From positions 1-64,000 of the forward strand of contig JAANBB010000133.1 in assembly GCA_014621425.1 (NCBI GenBank): a stretch of DNA of 64,000 bases, written 5' to 3'. The notes beneath the pieces were generated by a model. That model saw nothing but the letters and a program-made list of their open reading frames with translations, searched no databases and was not told the origin of the DNA. The position numbers and the translations under genes are program-made. This stretch comes from Cylindrodendrum hubeiense (lineage: Eukaryota; Ascomycota; Sordariomycetes; Hypocreales; Nectriaceae). Below, in pieces: positions 43,741 through 55,400 of this stretch (positions are counted from its first letter, which is position 1; each line of letters begins with the position of its first letter).

Positions 43741-46700
43741 TCACGCCTTGCTCACCGTACCGGTCGTCTGCCTATCCTCTCCAAAGTCTTGTGTGAATAG
43801 TTTCTGCCACACATCGAGCCACTTCTCCTGCTGTGCCGTTGGCAGTTTCCCTGGCTGCTTGAAGGACCGAGTCAATAGTTCCCGGAGTCTGGTCCGAAGG
43901 ACTTTAATGACCAGCATGGTCTTCCAGTCTGGCACAGAAAAGCGGCCTCGGTTTCCATCCAGGGCAATCACGCCAGAGTACATCTATGAAGTAGACACGT
44001 CAGAAATGGGGTGCTAATGACGCGGTGGAACCAAGCAAGGAAACTTACATCACAGCGGACGTCGCCACAGAGAAGGGCAATCGCAAAGGGGTCCGTTGCG
44101 GTGGCCTCATGGGCATGATAGACTCTGCATTGTGTCATTAGTACAGAACTTAGTCGTCTTGCGAGCAAGATAAACCTACGTTTTCGACTGCATAATGTGG
44201 TAGTAAGACAACCACTTCATATCGCGTGTGTTTCGGTTGACCGAGGATGGGTGAAGACTGATGGACTGGTTGGTGCCAATATTTCGTAGTCCCTTGCTGC
44301 CTGGAGTATCCCGAACAAGAATCTTCGGGTAAAAACTCCAGGCTATGACCGAAGCTGAAATAATGTCGTTGTCGCTGTTCAAGTTGACTCTGCTGGGCAT
44401 TTCAAAGAACTGTTGTTGTCTCCGGCCACGGCCAGACGAGAATCGGAGTCGCGATAATGTTCGTCGCTCCTCCTCAGTCAAAGAAAGGAACCCTGAATCA
44501 GCCAGAGATGTAAGAAGTTGACCTTTGAGATCTTCAATGTTGGCCAGCGTCTGCTGGCTCATGAAGTTCTTGCGGCAAAACTGAAACTCCTTTCCAGCAC
44601 CGCCCGAAGACTGGCATACCCGCTTCCACGCCAGGTAGGCGTTGTAGATAGTAAGCAGATCTGAATCTCCCCGGCGAAACAGCATGCGAGCGTTGTCAGC
44701 TTGTGCTCGTTGTCCAAACGGCGCCGAAAACGGCGACTTGGAGGACAGGATCGCAGCAACAGTAATTGCCATGTCCAAGCACTTGAACACCACGCCAAGC
44801 AAAATCAGCTTTCCCAAGAAAACATCCAAGGGCAGTCTAGCTAACTGGTGCCCGAGAGGAGTCAACTCCTCAGCAGCCGTCAAGGCGCGAACATCTACCA
44901 ATGCATCAATAGCACGGCGCATGTTCTTTGCGGACGGCGGGTCTAAGGCGCTGCCAAGAGTGTCTTCGATCCCTCCAATCTTACAAATCTTGACTCGAAT
45001 GGCCAAATCCTGCAGTGAAAGGCGAAGCATTTCTGGAGTCTGTTGATCACTCATCATCGTATCATGTCTGTGCTTGGTAAACATGTGGAAACAAAGACCC
45101 TCTTGTACTCGGCCAGCTCGTCCTCGCCTCTGCTTCGCATTCGCCCGGGAGATGAAGGTGTCAATAAGACGTGAGAGTTGGCGTCGCTCATCAAATCGCA
45201 TCTCTCGATGTTTACCGGTATCTATGACACAGGTAACATCGGGAATGGTGATACCCGTCTCAGCGATATTGGTGGCGAGGACAATCTTTCGCATCCCAGG
45301 GGGTGGGATCAGGAAAGCCGACTCTTGGTCTTCTGTTGCGATAGATGAATGCAAAGGATAGACCAACCACTCTTTGGAAAATCGAGGGTCTCCAAGGAGA
45401 GCGTCATTCAGTGTACGAATTTCAGCAATTCCTGGCAAAAATACAAGAATTGCCTTGCTGTATGCGTGTAAATCCTCGCTCGTAGCAATACGGGCAATCA
45501 ACTGCACAATCAAATCAAACTCGATACGGTACTCGTCGAATTGAGCAAGTGTCACCCGAGTCTTTGGCGAGTATCCTGCGAGGCTCTTCGAGATATCGCT
45601 CTTGGGGCCTTCTGCTTCACTTTCGACCAGGTCGTCATCGAGATCAATCATCTTGTCATTCTGTGAGTTTCCGGCTGTGTATCCGGTAAGCTCAATGGCA
45701 TCCTCGAGATATCGAACTTGCACCGGGAAAGTTCGCCCAGGGACGTTGAGAACCGGGGCGCCTCCAAGATATGCCGAGAAACGCTCAGCGTCGACTGTAG
45801 CAGACATGAGAACGACTCTGAGGTCTCGGCGTCGTTTCATCAAGTTCTTCAGTACAATCAAAAGGAAGTCGCTGTCGATGGATCGCTCATGGACTTCATC
45901 GAGAACCAAGTGGGTAACCTCTTGGAGATCGTTCGATCCCTCAAGCATCCGCATCACAATACCAGTCGTTGCGTACACTAGCCTGGTCTCTCGGGAAGTG
46001 TTGGCCTCTAGACGAATAGAATAGCCCACGAGCGACCTGTTGGTTCCCAGGTCGTTCCTGTTCTCCCCAAGCTCTTCGCTTACTCGGCGAGCCAGGGAAA
46101 TCGCAGAAATACGCCGGGGCTCGGTACAAAACACCTTGCAGGCTTTGCCTTGGGAGAGCTGGTGCTCCAATAAAAATGACGGCACTTGAGTACTCTTTCC
46201 ACTATAACATTGTTAGACTTAGCCCCAAGGAGAGGAAGTAATTGGGGGCATACCATCCGGTCTCACCACAAACAATAACCACTTGGTTCTCATCGACAGC
46301 GTTCAAAACTTGCTGTCTAAAGTTCCACATGGGCAATTGCATACGTGATTGCTAGCAACTTGTCAGCTCAATTACCAACGCCCAGAGTTCTCATTCACAT
46401 ACCAGCATGGTTTGATACTTGCGTGAGCCAGACTTGTCCGCCCAGATCTTTTTGTAGTACTCCGCATTCCCTGCGCTGTGTCGAGCACGATCTTGACTGC
46501 CATCCTCACCAGCGTCGTGTAAGTTTTTGGCTGCACCCCGACCCCTGAATGCTCCCTGGAGGATAACACCGTCTTCGAGCTCTTGGTCGTGTCTTTCACG
46601 AACCAAAGCCCTCAAGTCCTTCACGACAACTCGGTCTTGAGCGTCAATCTGGTTCTTTCTTGCTTCTGCGAGTTCAGACCAGAGGTCCCGCCAAACTGGA

Positions 46701-48528
46701 GGAAGCCTGATACCGACCTTTTCTTCCTTTGCATTACCGCTGAATGTGTAGTACAGGGCTGCAGTGGCGATATAGGCCTCGGATTGCTTTGTATCGGGGG
46801 TGGCTATGCAAGTCATGGTGAATGTAAAGTGGTAGGGGTCGGTGATGATCTCAACATCGGAAAGCGTGGCGGGTTGTGGTTGTTCTTGGGGTTTTGACCA
46901 AAATATATCGACGGAATAGCGACTGGCAAAGGTAGCATCTGACACAATGATAAAAGATACCTTTGCAGATGCATCTCTGAATATATCGGTGAGCCACTCG
47001 GTTTAAGTGTGTACAGTTAGAAGAAAAGTCTTACCTTGAGCGACAGGCCTCCTCTAGAGCCCTCCTGGGACTGAACCCTGTCCACTTTCCGAAATCTCGG
47101 ACTATGATTTTGGTACCGTCCGCCGAGTTGATAACTGTCCGGGTCTCTCCCGTAGCGGCATCAACTTCATTTTGTGGCAAAGACGCAAAGAGCCCGCCGA
47201 TGTCGTCATCATCTTCATTGGCCTCTGCCAATATCTCGGCGGCGATGCGTTCCGCCTCATCACTGATACCATCGCCAGTCGTCTTCTCCGGGATAGGCTC
47301 TTCAGGCGGGGGTGATGAGTCCTCGATGCTGCTTTCGTTCTCCTTTTTAACCATAGCAAACTGCTTCTCCAAGGTGATCCTCTCAGATCTCCATTTCTGT
47401 TCGGCCACAAATTTGTCGAAGAGGACGTCACTCTCGATCTTCTTGATTTTGGCCTCAAGTTTAGCAGCGGCGAGCTCATCCTCAGCATCGGTTGCTTTGG
47501 ATTTGCCTGGCCCTGTACCTCCACGCTCAAGTTCCAGGAGCTTCGCCTTCGTTGCCAAATATTGCGGCTCAAGTTCGTCAGGTTCGATGTCGCTGTCGCA
47601 CGTAACCACCAGTTTCTTGATTGGCGATGGCGTCTTGGTACCCGCGGCCTTGTTCTTGCGGCCGTTGCGAGATTCGAAGTGGCGGGGTGTGTTTGAGCGG
47701 GTCGGAACCGGCGATTCTTGGGGAGTTTCTGTGATACAGTCAGAATAGTAGGCATTTATGGTGGGAGTGATTAAGCGAACCGGTTGTGCTTTTAGACACT
47801 GGCTTGGGCTTGCTCTCGTAGGCGGGAAGCTCATCAAGGGGAGATTCGCGGGCAAGCCAGTCCAAGGCCTCCTCGAGACCCCAGATAGAGTCTCTACCGG
47901 TTGATGAGATGTTGGGGGCAATATCCAAAATGTATCGAATAACAGCTTCGACGCGGTCGTTCGGAAATTCGGCGGCGGAGAGTGTTTGCTGCAAGGTCCA
48001 TAACCGAATAATCATATCCTCCTCCGGGGGCATCTTTCCGGCGCCTACACTGTCTGAGGAAGCCAAGCTCGAGGCTGCAAAACGGGTTTCAGCCTGGATC
48101 AGGTTGAGGACATGGTCCATGAGCTCTTGCGGTAACCATTTGTAGCTGTTGACCGAATCGGCTTGCCCGCGAAGCAGGCGACGGTCAGTTTCGAGTCTTG
48201 TACGCTGACGCTGAGCATCTCGCTTGGTCTTATGTGCATACTTCTCGACCAGAAGCTGCAGTTCAGACTCCTCAAGCTGTTTCTCAAACTCCTCCGGGGT
48301 CAATTCCTTGTCCTTCGAACCTGATTTGGCGTTGACATCACCGGGTGCGGCATTCGATGGTGGGGCGTTCTGGGACGATGGAGGGGCACCTTGACCCTTG
48401 GCAGCGGTTGACGAGGGATTCGATTCGGGCTCGACGACCTCAGGCCTAGGCTTAGAGGCGATGGACGTGGTCGCAAAGCCTCGAGCCGGGTTCGCGGCGG
48501 GCTTCTTCTTTTTCTTTGCGCCAGCCAT
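43741..48528 (-). CDS. DEAH/DEVH-box ATP-dependent RNA helicase (DHX29/DHX57-like)
   Basis: Seven exons (48528-47781, 47728-47035, 46976-46403, 46351-46254, 46201-44180, 44124-44049, 43983-43741) sum to 4455 nt, giving 1484 aa in one frame. The start MAGAKKKKKPAANPARG is Lys-rich. An N-terminal coiled-coil/UBA-like region (ALDWLARESPLDELP), an RWD-like middle and then the helicase core follow: motif I GETGCGKST near residue 700, motif II DEVH (LVLDEVHERSIDSD) near 800, motif III MSATVDAE, motif V ATNIAETGITIP, and motif VI QRRGRAGR. HA2 and OB_NTP_bind domains complete it. This layout fits the DHX29/DHX57/yeast YLR419W group, which unwinds structured mRNA during translation initiation; which subgroup is uncertain. 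Intron 4 cuts the Walker A loop (TG|T for Cys). It is divergent from GCN1. Confidence 0.9.
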
Positions 48529-49480
48529 GGGCGGCGGGTGTACGTAGCGGGGCGGGAGGATCAAAAGGCAGTGATGATGTTTGTTGTTGGAGGTAACGGT
48601 TAGCGAGCAATTTAGGTACCTAGTCTCGTGGGCGGCGAGATGCGCTGTGGGCCAGGCAAGAATTGCAGCGGAGGATGCGAGAGAGAGTGGAGAGTGGATG
48701 CTGTAACGCAACAGCGGGCGAGAGGCGAGACCAGGGCGCGTCGGTCCGCTCAGGTCATGAATGGGGAAGCAGGCGTCTGCGTAGGACTGAGTCAGACCGA
48801 ACAGCCGGGGCAAGTCTTCAAGTTGGCGGGATTGTTAGAGGCATGTAAGGTGGATAGGGCTATACGAGGAAATCCATGCTTCATGGAAGGGAGAGACGGG
48901 GGAGACAAAGGCGTAGCAGGCGGCATTGATGTGAACGAGCTGCGACACGATTGACCCGGCACGGGCTACGAAGGCTGGACGGGTAGCTATATGAGTCTTA
49001 ATGCACGGCATTAATGTGGTATTGACTGAATAATTGGTGGCTTATTGTCTACTTGTCGGCATTTATCCTGTCCTCGCCCATCCACCAAACGGTTGAATAA
49101 TACTGGGTGGCCACCCACCCCCCAGGCTCCCAGCCCTGAAGCTGCCACTGCCGCGAGCGGTGACACGGGGTCAAAATCCGCCGTGGCTGTGGGGAGCGCA
49201 CCACCAACCGAAGCCCCGCCGTGACGGGGCAGTTGCGTGCATCTGGACGTGGGGTCAGTCCATCTTGACATTTCACTCGGTCTCGACAGAAATATCCACG
49301 ACTTGTGGTGCCCAAAAACCAACATCGTCAACTACCACCAACACCACCAACCCTCCGCGCCGATAACCCCCCTCGGCCAACCACGCCCAACCGACAATCC
49401 GCGCCCACCGCCAGGCGTCTGCGATCTCTGGTAGCCCCAGATGATTCCTTCACCACAAGCTCCCGCGTCCGATCCCCAAA
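48529..49480. other. Divergent promoter region, helicase / GCN1
   Basis: This 952-bp bidirectional promoter serves two translation-related genes. It contains a perfect 7-3-7 inverted repeat at 48998-49014. The final 130 bp before GCN1 are C/A-rich. No gene is seen. Confidence 0.6.
48998..49014. promoter_or_regulatory. Perfect inverted repeat TTAATGC-ACG-GCATTAA
   Basis: A 17-bp palindrome with 7-bp arms lies between the divergent helicase and GCN1 genes, 470 bp from each start. It could bind a dimeric regulator. The sequence is certain; the role is inferred. Confidence 0.35.
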
Positions 49481-52400
49481 ATGTCTGAAGTCGAGGCCAA
49501 TGCCAACGGCGCCTCCGCCAACCTCGACCTGGCCGCCACCCGGAAGGCCCTGGCCTCATCCTCGACCGCCCTGCGGATAGCTCAACTGCGCACAATCGAC
49601 GAGAGAATAGCCCAGAAATGTGCGCCAGCCCTGGAGCTACCCCCCCATCCAGCTTTCCACATCCCACTAACGCTTCTCCCAAGCTTTTGACAATGCCACG
49701 CTGCTTCGCATCATCCAGCTCCTTTTTGGCACACACGCCTTCTATACCGATCGACAATCCCGCCTTGCTGTCCAGAAGTGTTTGGCTACATTGATATCTG
49801 CTGGTGTCGACCCAAAGATCCTCGCCCCCCTCGTCGCCGCCTTGCGCAAGGAGACCCAGAAACATGGCATTGCTCCCACAAGCGCGTTCGTCCTCGTTGA
49901 GTGGTGTGGGCTTCTCATGCAGCACCTCGCGGACAGCCCGCTATGGGATGACTTTGCCAAAGATATTCTGCTTGCTGATGCTGATGCCCTTGAGAAGTGC
50001 CACCAACCCGTCTCGAGGAAGTCAGTTGCCCACTCTGCCCTCGTCGTCACGAGGAGGGGCATGCGGAAGCTGTTTTCCCACGCCGAATCTTCTGAAAAGC
50101 GCTTGACTGAAGCTATCAATGTCCTCACAGCCAAGGGTGCCCAGCCTACGGCTAAGAACTCCATCCTCCTAGGCGTCGTTGCCGGTGTATCAGCCCGAAA
50201 GACTCCCCTCAAGCCTATTCTCGAGGCATCCAAGCCCAAGTTCTATGAATTCTTCGTTAGGGAGCTCGTCAACTCTCGCTCTGCAATCCCAGAACACCTG
50301 GTTCTAGGCCTCGAGGATTTCTTTTCCTCATTTGCTACCCTAGACGAGGTTTCTAAAGAACTAGTCCCTGCCCTTGAGAAGGGCCTATTGCGAGCTCCCG
50401 AGGTCATCCTTGGCGGTGTCCTTACCCCTCTAGTCAAGTCTTTGCCCGACAGCTTCGATCTTTCTAAAGTACTCGACCAAAAGCTTCTCAAGCCCCTCTT
50501 GTCGAATGTCAAGTCGACAAACGTTACCATTCGCACTGGGGCTATCACCGCTTTCGGCTCCATTGTGACTCGATGCCACGATGTAGACTCTATGGATCAC
50601 ATCATTAACGAGATTGCGACCCCCTTAAAGACCGGTAAGCTTGCCGCAGCTGATCACCGAATTCTGCATGCCCAGATGCTTGAAGCCGCTCCACTGTCTA
50701 AGTCGAGCGCTGACAAGGTTGCCAATGCTCTGGCCGTCGTTGCCGGAAAGGAGGGTAATGAAGCTGCTCTGGTAGCTGAGACCTCTGCTCTAGCCATGGC
50801 AGTTGTTTTCCTTCTCAAGAACAACTGTGAGATAGCCAAGCCCGTTTTGGACGTGTTCTCCAAGGGGCTCGCAGACAAGAAACCTCCTTCCCGCAAGGCC
50901 TGGTTGCTGCGTGTGGGGTACATCCTCCAGAGTTTCAAAGATGCCGAATCAGTATCCCCGGGAATGTCTGCCTTTGCCGAGACTGTCATACCTAAAATCA
51001 TTACTACTTTCACAGAAGTCGTTGCAAATCCCGCCACAGCAGTTCAGAACGGCCTTATCGTCGGTGCTTACATTCTGGCCGCCGTATCCCCAATCATCCA
51101 TGCTCGCTTCCCAAGCTCGTCCGTTGATACTGCCTTGTCCAAAGCAGCTGTGCCCAAGCACTGCCTCTCTGTGGACCCGAAGCCATCATTCCTCCTAAGT
51201 CATCGCATTTACTCCAAAGTGACGGGAGAAGAGGACTTGAAATGGTTCGCCCGAGCTTTGACTGCAATCTTTCAAGATCTAGGGCGCGAATCGGAGACTC
51301 CAGCGGCTTTGGCCTGGTCTGAGGGAGTTATTCATCTGATTACTTCTCGCGGTGTTCCTACCAAAATCCAACAAGAAACATCAAAGGATCTATCCGGACT
51401 CTACGCGCAGAACCCAAGCTTGACATCGGGCTTCATTATCAGTGGACTCTGGGATTACCTTGAGCAATCTGAAGCTCATGACAGAGATCGAGCAGCGGGT
51501 GCTCTCAACCTCATTCAAGTTGTCAGATCGATTTGCCTCCCTCCGAAAGAGGTAGAAAAGGCCGGCCACAGCATCACCAAAGAAGACCAAGAACTCCAGG
51601 CATGCTCACTCCTGGTGCTAGCCCGTCAAGAGTTGATCCCAAGAGCAAACTGGATCGAACTCTGCCTTCGGATGGAACTTGATCCAGGTGATTTGGTGCG
51701 CAAATACGAAAGTGATCTTCTCAAGGAGATTGGAAACAAAACATCCCTTGGCCAAAAGGTACGTACAACTAAAGATTCAATGCAATGAGAATATGCAAGG
51801 TCTGACAACATCTCGCAGTCTGACGCGGTGAAGAAAGCTGCATACAATGCCGCCGCCGATTTAGCCTTTGTTGCTCCCGAAACTACCATCCCCCCTCTTA
51901 TGGAGTTAATTGGTCGTGACCTCAACGTTGAACAGCTCCAAGACATTGGTCCCGTAGAAGCCGCCATCTTCAGGACCCCAGAGGGTACTTGTTTCGTCGA
52001 TGTGCTAGCAAAGAAGGCGCAACAATCGGTAGACAAGAACAAGAAGGATTATGACATCTTGAAATGGGAAGAAGAACTCAGAAGTCAGCTGGAGAAGAAA
52101 AAGGGTCAGCAGCGAAAGCTTACTGCCGAGGAGACTGCCAAGGTGAACGCTCAGCTAAAGAAGGAAAGCCAAATCAAGCAAACAATCCGAGAGCTCGAGG
52201 CGAGGCTCCTACGAGGCATCGGCATCATTAGAAGTCTGGCAACTGGCCCGCCTACGGATGCTGCGCTATGGTTGGGCACGGCTGTTTCACTTCTGCTGAA
52301 TGTCATGGACGCAGGTGCCAACCTGATTACGGGTGAAGCAGCACCCTTAGCCTACATTGTCTGCTCCGAGAAGGTGTCATCTCGGTTAGGCTCCATGAGG

Positions 52401-55400
52401 CCTTTCATCGGAGTCGCTACCCTCCGACTCCGAGGAACGTCACTTCCAGATGAGTACAATGAGGAGCCTCTTGAACACCTCATTACAAGAGTGTTGTATC
52501 GCCTGAGGTTTGCTGGCGAACAGCGGCCATTCGACTCAGTCTCGCTGATTTACCTTCTCCCGCTGATGCTCGACGTTCTCCGTAAGGGTGGAAAGGGAGA
52601 AACGGCTGATGATGGAGATACTCAACTCGTCTTAGCTGTTGAAATCCTCTCATTCCACACCGACGTCTGCGCAGATGACGCTGTGCCTCGGGCTGAAGTT
52701 CTGTCGGTTCTCATCAGCTCCATGCAAAGTTACGCTCAGCATTACAAGATCATCAAAGACTGCTTTGCCGATATGTGCCGCTGCATAGCCCCCAATATGA
52801 GCCCAGATGAGATGGTTGTATTGGCAAAGGGTGCTCTAGTGCCAGAAAACCGAGTCAGATCATCAGTGTTGCAGTCAATCAGTGCCGATGTTGACATGAC
52901 TGAGCTGGGTTACTCTGATGAAATCTGGGTGGCCTCTCACGATGATGAGGAAGAAAACACTGAGCTCGGCCAGGAGATCTGGGAAGAGAGCGGATTCGAA
53001 GTTAGTGCCGAGGTGCCCTTGAGGATGCTTCCCTTCCTTGAAAGTAAGGACGGTCAGCTTCGTCGCGCTGCAGCCCGGTCTCTGGCTGAGGCCGCTAAAA
53101 TGCACAACGAGACATTGGACAGCGTCCTCGCCAAGTTAAACTCGACCTACCTAGAACTTGCAAAGCCTCGAGTTCAACTCCTTGACGAATTCGGCATGCC
53201 CAAGAAGATGGACCTTTCTGATCCTTGGGAAGCCAGGCAGGGAATTGCCACGGCGTTCAAGGAACTTGCCCCCATCATCAAGACGACTCAACTAGACTCA
53301 TTCTTCGACTTCCTGATCGATTCCGGCCCATTGGGAGACAAAAACGGCGCAGTTCGAGGTGAAATGTTAGATGCATCTATTCACATCATTGAGCTCCGCG
53401 GCAAAACCATCCTCGATAGCCTCATGAAGAAGTTCGAACGAACATTGGAGCAACCAGACAAGGGTAGCGAAGCAGCTGATCGTGTCAATGAGGCCGTGAT
53501 CATTATGTACGGTGCTTTGGCTCGTCACCTCAACCTCGGCGACCCCAAAATCCCCATCGTTGTGGATCGACTCGTGGCCACCTTGAGCACTCCATCGGAG
53601 ACTGTGCAGTACGCCATTGCGGAATGCCTCCCTCCCCTCATCCGAGCCTGCCGTGATAAGTCATCAAAATACTTCGGACAGGTTATGGAGGATCTGCTTT
53701 CCTCAAAGAAATATGCCATCCAGCGGGGCTCTGCATACGGACTGGCCGGCCTGGTGATCGGCAGAGGAATTTCGTCACTCCGGGAGTATCGCATCATCTC
53801 AACTCTAAGGGGTGCAATGGAGAATAAGAAGGAATCCCACCAGCGGGAGGCTGCATTGATTGCATATGAGCTCCTCTCAACCATGCTTGGGCGGCTATTC
53901 GAACCCTACGTCATTCAGATTGTTCCTCAGCTGTTGACGGGCTTTGGCGACGCTAATGCCGACGTTCGAGATGCTTGTCTTGCCGCTGCAAAGGCATGCT
54001 TCGGGAAGTTGAGTTCTTACGGTGTGAAGCAAATCTTGCCAACGCTCCTGAGAGGACTCGAGGATCAGCAATGGCGTAGCAAGAAGGGCGCATGTGATCT
54101 TCTCGGTGCCATGGCGTACCTCGACCCTCAGCAGCTGGCAAACAGCCTGCCTGACATTATTCCCCCCCCTGACTGGCGTTTTGAACGACAGTCACAAGGA
54201 GGTCAGGGGAGCCGCAAACCGAAGCTTGAAGAGATTTGGTGAAGTCATCAACAACCCAGAAATCAAGAACCTGGTGGGCATCATTCTCAAAGCTCTTAGC
54301 GACCCTACCAAGTATACCGACGAGGCCTTGGATGCCCTGATCAAGGTTCAGTTTGTGCATTACCTCGATGCACCCTCCTTGGCGCTGGTTACTCGTATCT
54401 TGCAGCGTGGCTTGAGTGATCGATCCAACACGAAGCGCAAGGCAGCTCAGGTTATCGGCAGTTTGGCTCATTTGACTGAGAAGAAGGACGTCATCATGCA
54501 TCTGCCCGTTCTTGTGGCTGGCCTGAAGATTGCCATAGTTGATCCCGTGCCAACTACACGAGCCACAGCGTCCAGGGCCCTGGGCTCTTTGGTCGAGAAG
54601 CTAGGTGAAGACACTCTACCTGACCTTATTCCTGGCCTTATGGAAACCCTCAAGTCGGACACCGGAGCAGGCGACCGACTGGGATCTGCTCAGGCGCTCA
54701 GTGAGGTGCTTGCGGGATTGGGCACGACTAGGCTCGAGGAGACACTTCCGACCATTCTTCAAAATGTGGAGTCCTCGAAGCCCGCTGTTCGCGAAGGTTT
54801 CATGTCTCTCTTCATCTTCCTTCCCGTCTGCTTCGGCAACGGCTTTGCCAACTATCTTGGCCGGATTGTCCCACCTATTCTTGCTGGTCTTGCTGACGAC
54901 ATCGAGTCTATCCGAGAGACTGCTCTTCGTGCGGGACGTCTCTTGGTCAAGAACTTCGCTGTTCGAGCCGTCGATCTCCTTCTCCCAGAGCTCGAGCGCG
55001 GCTTAGCCGATGATAGCTACCGGATTCGACTAAGCTCAGTTGAGCTTGTGGGCGACCTTCTGTTCAACCTCACCGGCATCAAAGCAAATGCTGATCCTGA
55101 CGACGATGACGAGAACATCAAAGAAGCTGGTGCTTCCCTCAAAGAAGTGCTTGGAGAAGAAAAGCGGAACAAGATCCTCTCTGCTCTGTATGTGTGCCGC
55201 TGTGACACAGCTGGATCCGTACGCTCGGCTGCAATTGCTGTTTGGAAGGTTCTGGTTCACAGTCCTAAGACCCTCAAGGAGCTTGTGCCAACTCTGACAC
55301 AACTTCTTATCCGGCGCTTGGGAAGCTCCAATATGGAGCACAAGGTCATTGCTAGCAATGCTCTAGGGGAGCTTATCCGAAAGGCTGGTGATGGTGTACT

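Noticed and set aside
47104..47748. 214-codon open frame on the plus strand
   Set aside because: It is a Ser-rich mirror of the helicase gene's Glu/Ala-rich exon 2 on the opposite strand.
48663..48954. Small plus-strand frames upstream of the helicase start
   Set aside because: They lie in the bidirectional promoter region and have no protein-like features.
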